NCBI RefSeq assembly: GCF_026410385.1
Contig: NZ_JAPMLT010000008.1
Span: forward strand, 62,001 to 126,000
DNA from: Tumebacillus lacus
Lineage (GTDB): Bacteria; Bacillota; Bacilli; Tumebacillales; Tumebacillaceae
Reading direction: 5' to 3'
Length of the DNA: 64,000 bases
The notes under the pieces were generated by a model that saw nothing but the letters and a program-made list of their open reading frames with translations, did no database searches and was not told where the DNA came from. Shown here piece after piece: positions 58,620 to 64,000 of this stretch (position 1 is its first letter; the number at the start of each line of letters is the position of its first letter). The translations under genes were made by a program, and so were the position numbers.

Positions 58620-60032
58620 CTATGGCAACATTTTCCTAAGTGTCGCCTGCGCCTTTTCCAACTGCGTGTCGTTCTTTTGAATCTTGTCTTGCAAGAGCTC
58701 CATCATCCGGCGCGTCGTCTTGCCTTCGACCACGCCGTTTGCCGGGATGCTCTCCATCTTTTGGAACGCGAGGACCGCTTCCTTGGTCTGCGCGTCAAAG
58801 TAGCCGTCTTCGCGGCCCGGCTGGTAGCCGAGCGCTGTCAGCATGCTCTGAACCGCTTTGATCTCGTTGGAGAACTGTTCCGGCTCGAGCTTTTTCTCCG
58901 GATCGATATACGGCAGATCCGCATACTTCGGCAGTTCGACCGCAATGTCCGGCTCGATGCCTTTTTTGTGAATCCAGTTGCCGTCCGGGGTCAACCATTT
59001 GGCGATGGTGAACTTGATGTTCGAGCCGTCGGTGAAGTCTTTCGCCGTCTGCACCGTGCCTTTGCCAAACGTCTTTTGCCCGATCAACTGATAGCCGCCC
59101 GACTCTTTGAGCGCCCCGGCGAGGATCTCCGCCGCGCTGGCACTGCCGCCGTCGATCAGCGCGACGATCGGCACGCCCGGTTTGCCGCCGGACGAGCGGT
59201 AGACCTTTTTCTCACCGTTGCGCGACTCGACCTGCAGGATCGGCTCACCCTCCGGCAGCAGCAGATTGCCGATCTCGGTGGTGACGTCGAGCAGACCGCC
59301 CGGATTTTGGCGCAGGTCGATGACCAGCCCTTTCATCCCTTGTCCCTTCAGATCGTCAAACGCTTTTTTAAATTCGTCATACGTCGACTCCGAGAACTTG
59401 GTGATCTGGATCTTGCCAAGGCCCCCCTCCATCATCTCCGCGTACACCGTCTCCACCGGGATCGTGTCGCGGGTGACGGTGACCGTCAACTCACCCGTGC
59501 CCGGACGGTCGATGACCAGTTGCGCCTTGGTGTCCTTTTTGCCGCGGATGTGCGTGACCGCCTCGCCGACCTTCATCCCTTCGAGACTTTTGCCGTCCAC
59601 GGAAAGGATCTTGTCGTTCGGCTTGAGACCGGCCTTCTCCGCCGGCGAGCCTTTGATCGGAGCGTCGATGACGATCTTGCCTTCCTCTTCGCGGATCGTC
59701 GCGCCGATGCCCTCGAACGAGGAGGAGATGTTTTCATGGAACGACGAAGCTTCCGTCTGATCCATATAGGTCGAATACGGATCGTCAAGCGACTTGACCA
59801 TGCCGTCGATCGCACCGTTGAGCAGTTGGTCGTTCTTGACGTCCTGGTAGTATTCCTGTTTCAGGGTCTTGTACGTGTCGAGCAGTTTGCTGAACTGCGG
59901 GTCGTTGACACCGTCTGACGTCGGCAGCGTCAGGCCTGTCCCGGTCAGCTGCAAAGCCCCGAAAGTCGCGGCGCTGCTCACAACAATCGTCAGGATCAAC
60001 CCGAGAATCAGGGTGCGTCCTCTGATATACAT
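58620..60032 (-). CDS. ctpB: Carboxy-terminal processing protease (S41), CtpB-like
   Basis: Exported serine protease of 470 residues: N-terminal membrane helix (7-27), PDZ (about 105-185), S41 catalytic core and a C-terminal peptidoglycan-binding domain (about 385-445). Catalytic residues fit B. subtilis CtpB spacing: S299 (GGSASAAE), K324 and Q328 (FGKGTVQ). In B. subtilis CtpB cleaves SpoIVFA/SpoIVFB during sporulation. Location next to minJ and ftsEX agrees. Confidence 0.92.
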   Translation of the reverse strand: MYIRGRTLILGLILTIVVSSAATFGALQLTGTGLTLPTSDGVNDPQFSKLLDTYKTLKQEYYQDVKNDQLLNGAIDGMVKSLDDPYSTYMDQTEASSFHENISSSFEGIGATIREEEGKIVIDAPIKGSPAEKAGLKPNDKILSVDGKSLEGMKVGEAVTHIRGKKDTKAQLVIDRPGTGELTVTVTRDTIPVETVYAEMMEGGLGKIQITKFSESTYDEFKKAFDDLKGQGMKGLVIDLRQNPGGLLDVTTEIGNLLLPEGEPILQVESRNGEKKVYRSSGGKPGVPIVALIDGGSASAAEILAGALKESGGYQLIGQKTFGKGTVQTAKDFTDGSNIKFTIAKWLTPDGNWIHKKGIEPDIAVELPKYADLPYIDPEKKLEPEQFSNEIKAVQSMLTALGYQPGREDGYFDAQTKEAVLAFQKMESIPANGVVEGKTTRRMMELLQDKIQKNDTQLEKAQATLRKMLP

Positions 60033-60111
60033 TTTCCTGTAGCACCACCTTTGTCCTGTCTGCTGTAGTATATGACGGCTCAGGAAAGACTATTAACCCC
60101 GATTAGGAAAA

Positions 60112-61320
60112 TTAGAGATAGTTGCGCGGCGAGACGACCTGTCCGTTCAGGTACACGCCAAAGTGCAAGTGCGGCCCGGTGGAACGGCCGGTGCTGCCCA
60201 CCTTGCCGATCGGCGCGCCTTTGACGACCTGCTGGCCTTCCGAGACGTTGATGCCGCCGTTGACAAGATGACCGTACAGCGACCACAGATTGCCGCCGTG
60301 GTCGATGATGATGCAGTTGCCAAACCCGTTGACCCAGCCCGCCGTGATCACCGTGCCGGCCTGTGCCGCCACGACCTGCGTGCCGGTCGCCGCCGCGATG
60401 TCCATGCCGTTGTGACCGGTGCGCACGCCGGTGAACGGGTCGATCCGGTCGCCAAACTCCGACGTGATGTTCATCGAAGCCGGCACCGGCCACGCCCAGT
60501 TGCCGGTCAACGGCTTGGACGGATTGGGCTGGTTTTGCTTGTATCGCTCCGCATCGATCTGCTTGCGGACGTTGAAGATCGCAGCGATCGCAGCTTCCTG
60601 CTGCGCCTCCATCTCCGCCTCGATGCGCTCTTGCTCCGCTTTGTTGCCTTCCAGCTTTTCGTTCAGCGCGACCTTTTGCTCTTTCATCGCGTCGAGCTGC
60701 CCTTTTTGCGACTCTTGCTCGCCTTTCATCGCCACCAGCGTCTGCTGCTGCGTCTCCAGGTCCTGCTTGAGCAACGCCACCTTTTCGCGGTCCTCTTTGT
60801 TTTTGCGCAGGATCACGTTGTCCTGCTCAAAGATCACCTGCAACGCCTCAAACCGGTCGAGAAAATCGGTAAACGACGTTGAGGAGAGCAACACTTCCAA
60901 GTATTGCACTTCCCCTTGTTCGTACATCATGCGCAACCGCTGCTTGAGCAGTTTGTCCCGCTCTTCGACGCGCTTTTGCGCCGCTTCGAGCTCTTGGCCA
61001 GCCTGATCAATCTCCTGGTTCTTTTGGAAAATGTTGCCCTGCAAGCGTTGGATCTCCAGCTCTTTCGCGCTGATCTCCGCCAACATCTTGTTGATCTCCA
61101 CGGCGTTGAGGTCGATCTGCTGCTGATACTGCTCCTTTTTCTGCCGAGCGATCTTTTCACGCTCGCGGGCTTGTTGCAACTCTTGCTCTTTTTGCTGTTG
61201 CTGTTGCTTGAGGCTTTCGATGTTGGCACCCGCCGTCGTCGGCACCGCCAGCGTCAGAACCAAAGCGGCGGCGAGGCCCATTTTCCAGGATTTTGATGAG
61301 CGAGACTTGCGATCTTGCAT
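60112..61320 (-). CDS. Coiled-coil M23 peptidoglycan hydrolase next to ftsEX
   Basis: A 402-residue exported protein: signal peptide (MGLAAALVLTLAVPTTAGA), a long Gln/Glu-rich coiled coil (about 34-255) and a C-terminal M23 domain (about 285-395) with HNGMDIA, the HLVNGG loop and PHLHFG. The architecture is that of EnvC/PcsB-type hydrolases, whose coiled coil is gripped by FtsX. Metal ligands are present, so unlike EnvC it should itself be active. ATG 61320 follows GAAGGGAG. It lies 47 bases downstream of ftsX and is probably the hydrolase that FtsEX controls here, in place of CwlO. Confidence 0.9.
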   Translation of the reverse strand: MQDRKSRSSKSWKMGLAAALVLTLAVPTTAGANIESLKQQQQQKEQELQQAREREKIARQKKEQYQQQIDLNAVEINKMLAEISAKELEIQRLQGNIFQKNQEIDQAGQELEAAQKRVEERDKLLKQRLRMMYEQGEVQYLEVLLSSTSFTDFLDRFEALQVIFEQDNVILRKNKEDREKVALLKQDLETQQQTLVAMKGEQESQKGQLDAMKEQKVALNEKLEGNKAEQERIEAEMEAQQEAAIAAIFNVRKQIDAERYKQNQPNPSKPLTGNWAWPVPASMNITSEFGDRIDPFTGVRTGHNGMDIAAATGTQVVAAQAGTVITAGWVNGFGNCIIIDHGGNLWSLYGHLVNGGINVSEGQQVVKGAPIGKVGSTGRSTGPHLHFGVYLNGQVVSPRNYL

Positions 61321-61367
61321 GAAGTACACTCCCTTCTTCTCCCCTAGCACTGTCAATCAAACATACG

Positions 61368-62252
61368 TTACACGCGCAGGAATCGCGAGATCGACATCAT
61401 CGAACCGATCATCCCGATCAATGCGCCAATGCCTACCAAGATCAACGCCACCGAATAGACCAACGGGTCAAACGGAGCGAACGTAAACAGCATCACACCT
61501 GCGACCTTGCGCACCAGATAGTCGTAGCCGATGCCCAGCAACAAGATCGGCAGGATCGAGCCGAACAGCCCGATCAACAATCCTTCAAACAAGAACGGCC
61601 AGCGGATAAACCAGTTGGTCGCCCCGACCAGCTTCATGATCTCGATCTCACGGCGGCGAGCAAAGATCGTCACCTTGATCGTGTTCGAGATCAGGAACAG
61701 CGCGAGGAAGCTCAGCCCGACGACAAACACCGCGCCGGAGTTGCGGACAAACTTCGTCACCGAGAACAATTTTTCCACGGTGTCTTTCGCATAGTTGACC
61801 TTTTCCACCAGCGGGAGTGCGGACAGCTTTTCCGCGACGTAGCCGGTGTCGGTCGGATTTTTCGCCTTGACGATAAACTTGTCGGGCAGCGGGTTTTCCG
61901 ATTCGAGGCCATTGAGCAGCTCTTGGTTGTCCTTGAGCTTTTCCTTCAACTGTTGCAGCCCGTCCTCTTTGGAGACAAACGTCACTTCACCGACGGCGGG
62001 CAAACTCTTGATCTGCCGCTCCAACTCCAGCACCTGCGCGCGCTCGGTGCCGTCCTTGACGAGGACGTTCATCTCGACTTGGTCCTCGATCTGCTGCGAG
62101 AACAGTTGAACGTTGTACGCGAGAATGAGGAACACGCCCAGGAGCAGCAGCGTGATCGTGACGGACGAGATCGAAGCGAACGTCATCCAGCCGTTGCGGG
62201 ACAGATTGCGAAACCCTTCGCGGCCGTGGCGGGCAAACGTGCTAATTTTCAT
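61368..62252 (-). CDS. ftsX: Cell division/autolysin-control protein FtsX
   Basis: A 294-residue membrane protein with four helices: one near 23-45, a large outside loop (about 46-165) and three near 170-290. SVTITLLLLGVFLILAYN and the C-terminal RRREIEIMKLVGATNWFIRWPF are typical. With FtsE it turns ATP hydrolysis into activation of a wall hydrolase. Start 62252 overlaps ftsE by 11 bases. Confidence 0.95.
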   Translation of the reverse strand: MKISTFARHGREGFRNLSRNGWMTFASISSVTITLLLLGVFLILAYNVQLFSQQIEDQVEMNVLVKDGTERAQVLELERQIKSLPAVGEVTFVSKEDGLQQLKEKLKDNQELLNGLESENPLPDKFIVKAKNPTDTGYVAEKLSALPLVEKVNYAKDTVEKLFSVTKFVRNSGAVFVVGLSFLALFLISNTIKVTIFARRREIEIMKLVGATNWFIRWPFLFEGLLIGLFGSILPILLLGIGYDYLVRKVAGVMLFTFAPFDPLVYSVALILVGIGALIGMIGSMMSISRFLRV

Positions 62253-62928
62253 AGCCGTACACCCCCCGTCTCTCATCGCGGGCGATTCTGCCGCCCTCGA
62301 CGGCGAGCACGCGTTTTTTCATCGTGTTGACGATCTCTTTGTTGTGGGTCGCCATCACGATGGTCGTGCCGCGCCGGTTGATCTCCTCAAACAGGTTCAT
62401 GATGTCCCAGGAGGTCTCCGGGTCGAGGTTGCCCGTCGGTTCGTCGGCGATGATCACCGCCGGATTGTTGATCAGCGCCCGCGCGATCGATACGCGCTGC
62501 TGCTGACCGCCGGACAGTTCGTTCGGCAGCGCAGATGCCTTTTCGGAGAGGCCGACCAGTTCCAGCACCTCCGCGGTGCGCTGCTTGATCTTTTTCTTCG
62601 GCGCTTCGATGACTTCCAGCGCGAAGGCGATATTTTCTGACACGGTCAGCGTGGGCAGGAGCTTGAAGTCCTGAAAGACCACGCCGATCTGACGGCGGAG
62701 CAGCGGGATCTTGCGCTCTTTCAAACGTTCGATGTTAAAGCCGTTGACAAAGATGGACCCTTGGCTCGGGCGTTCTTCTCTATACATCAACTTGATAAAG
62801 GTGGACTTCCCGGCACCGCTGGGTCCGACCACGTAAACAAACTCACCTTTGTCGATGCGCACGCTGACACCTTGCAATGCAACGGCACCGTTCGGATAGG
62901 TCTTCCAAACGTCATGCATCTCGATCAT
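62242..62928 (-). CDS. ftsE: Cell division ATP-binding protein FtsE
   Basis: ABC ATPase of 228 residues: Walker A GPSGAGKST near 37, Q-loop VFQDFKLL, signature ELSGGQQQRVSIARAL, Walker B VIIADEPTGNLD and H-loop ATHNKE. The frame is open 42 codons upstream without a ribosome site; ATG 62928 (MIEMHDVWKTY) matches the family start. Confidence 0.96.
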   Translation of the reverse strand: MIEMHDVWKTYPNGAVALQGVSVRIDKGEFVYVVGPSGAGKSTFIKLMYREERPSQGSIFVNGFNIERLKERKIPLLRRQIGVVFQDFKLLPTLTVSENIAFALEVIEAPKKKIKQRTAEVLELVGLSEKASALPNELSGGQQQRVSIARALINNPAVIIADEPTGNLDPETSWDIMNLFEEINRRGTTIVMATHNKEIVNTMKKRVLAVEGGRIARDERRGVYGYEN

Positions 62929-63000
62929 CGTTTCACACCACTTTCTACTGTCTGATTTGTCGGCCTTGTGACCGAGTATGACGATGTCGAAACAAACGCC

Positions 63001-63029
63001 AAAAAAGGCGGCATTTTTAATGCCACCTT
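63001..63029 (-). terminator. Terminator upstream of ftsE
   Basis: Minus strand GGTGGCAT, loop, ATGCCGCC then TTTTTT; stops transcripts from the 63-64 kb gene. A second GC hairpin (GCCCC/GGGGC) lies at about 63117-63140. Confidence 0.75.
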
Positions 63030-63149
63030 CTCGTATTCGACGCGGGCTTGTCATTTCCTGTACTAAATTGCTGGAGAATGAGGTTTTTCGCGTCTGATTT
63101 GTCAGAAATGTGAAAGCCCCCGCGCGTGATTTCGCAGGGGCGGAAAGAC

Positions 63150-64000
63150 TTACAGCTCGCTCGCGGACTTCGCGTTTTTCGCTTCTTCCGGGATCGTGAT
63201 CGTCACCGGGCCATAGGACGCCTTGCCTGTGAGGTCCATCTTCATCGTGCCCATCTCCGGCATCTCCATCTCCATGTGCAGCGAGAGGTTGGTTTGCAGG
63301 TAGGACGCCTTGTCGATCTCGTAGTAGACTTTCATCGACTGCTTGCCGCCCTCCATCTGGATCGGGTTCATCGGCATGCCCGGTTGACCGGATTCACCAG
63401 CCGCTTTCAGCAGTTTGTCCAGCCCTTTTTGGTCGATCTTGAGCGTGAGGTTGTAGGAGTCCGCGTCTTCTGCCATCGTGAAGTACGGCAGCGCGACGTT
63501 CTGGGTCGCTTCCGTGTTGGTCGGCACGCCGCCGGTGCGGGTCATGTCGACGATCTCTTTCCAGTCTTCCTCCGGCAGCACCTCTTTGGTCCAGACGCCG
63601 GTCGGATCTTTCATGTACATCCGGCCGTCGCCCATGTACATCGTGAAGCTCTGTTTCTGCGTTTGGTTGAACACCTTGCCTTCGATGTCAGCGCCCATCG
63701 CCATCAGCAGAGGATTTTTGCTGTATTTCATCCACATCGGGCCTTCCATCTTCATATCGAAAGTCCCGGTCGGGATCGTGCCTTTCAGTTGCAGGTCGAG
63801 CGAGGTGTATTCTTGCTTGTTCGTTGCCTCGGTGGACTTGGTCAGCACGTCGAGGATCGTCGTGCGCTTGGCCAGCGTTTTGGCGGTCGGCAGGACGTTA
63901 ACCGTCGAGGTGGACGCGTCCCACGTCACTTCGTTGCCGAACGCCTCGGAGATGAAGCGCACCGGCACCATCGTGCGGTAGTTGACAAAGCGCGGCGCCG
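63150..64000 (-). CDS. Copper-amine-oxidase N-terminal-domain protein, C-terminal part (5' end beyond window)
   Basis: The frame enters from the right edge without a start. It begins in a copper-amine-oxidase-like N-terminal domain (PRFVNYRTMVPVRFISEAFG, then VTWDASTSTV), a stalk domain common in secreted Firmicutes proteins. The remaining 250 residues resemble a LppX/DUF6612-like beta-rich lipid-binding fold (GTFDMKMEGPMWMKYSK, MYMKDPTGVWTKEVL, MKVYYEIDKASYLQTN). Likely exported; the signal peptide would be outside the window. Ligand unknown. Confidence 0.8.
   Translation of the reverse strand, partial: APRFVNYRTMVPVRFISEAFGNEVTWDASTSTVNVLPTAKTLAKRTTILDVLTKSTEATNKQEYTSLDLQLKGTIPTGTFDMKMEGPMWMKYSKNPLLMAMGADIEGKVFNQTQKQSFTMYMGDGRMYMKDPTGVWTKEVLPEEDWKEIVDMTRTGGVPTNTEATQNVALPYFTMAEDADSYNLTLKIDQKGLDKLLKAAGESGQPGMPMNPIQMEGGKQSMKVYYEIDKASYLQTNLSLHMEMEMPEMGTMKMDLTGKASYGPVTITIPEEAKNAKSASEL

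Overview
The window is high-GC (near 60 % by eye) chromosomal DNA of a low-GC-type Gram-positive lineage, most likely a Tumebacillus/Alicyclobacillaceae-like member of the Bacillales. The backbone, all on the minus strand, follows the order of the Bacillus subtilis ftsE-to-trxB segment: ftsE, ftsX, a coiled-coil M23 hydrolase, ctpB, minJ, (motAB), uvrB, uvrA, yvlD, hprK, yvoD, ppaX, yvoF, hisZGDBHAF-IE, yvcD, trxB. lgt, which sits between hprK and yvoD in B. subtilis, is not there; a galE-type epimerase and a LysM/G5/M23 peptidase flank hprK instead. Gene placement against B. subtilis is from memory of that genome, not a search.

Layout. 0-3.4 kb: trxB (cut by the left edge), a TPR/HTH protein, and a PRPP synthetase. 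3.5-20.4 kb is an accessory stretch: a rubrerythrin/DUF3501 pair, a membrane-anchored Gln-rich repeat protein, a polytopic membrane protein, histidinol-phosphatase, a 1360-residue secreted protein with four large propeller-like repeats, an MFS transporter, a lipoprotein, an RsbR-like STAS protein, a LigB-type dioxygenase with DUF3105, and an AT-rich Rpn-type nuclease gene bracketed by a 73-bp direct duplication of the end of the neighbouring DUF4259 gene. 20.4-28.2 kb: a double-GNAT gene and the compact his operon, whose promoter carries a perfect 10-2-10 palindrome. 28.4-37.3 kb: yvoF-ppaX-yvoD, cell-wall peptidase, hprK, epimerase, YvlD, an FAD oxidoreductase and two unknowns. 37.4-43.8 kb: uvrA and uvrB, separated by a C39-type peptidase, a terminated putative small RNA and a dead nucleotidyltransferase.

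44.0-55.6 kb is the most striking part: a self-contained three-gene assembly line on the plus strand. A fatty acyl-AMP ligase, a 2985-residue PKS-NRPS (ACP-KS-AT-cMT-ACP-Cy-A-PCP-R) and a type II thioesterase share one good sigma-A promoter and one terminator. The A-domain pocket reads as the cysteine code and the condensation domain has heterocyclisation motifs. The expected product is a fatty-acyl, alpha-methylated beta-keto unit joined to a thiazoline and released reductively as an aldehyde or alcohol. I cannot match it to a described product.

55.6-64 kb returns to the backbone: motAB, MinJ-like, CtpB, M23 hydrolase, FtsX, FtsE, and a copper-amine-oxidase-N-domain protein cut by the right edge. 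No rRNA, tRNA, CRISPR array or complete insertion sequence was seen. Accessory genes lie mostly on the plus strand or between backbone blocks, each with its own terminator, and several promoters look like extended -10 (TGnTATRAT) types.
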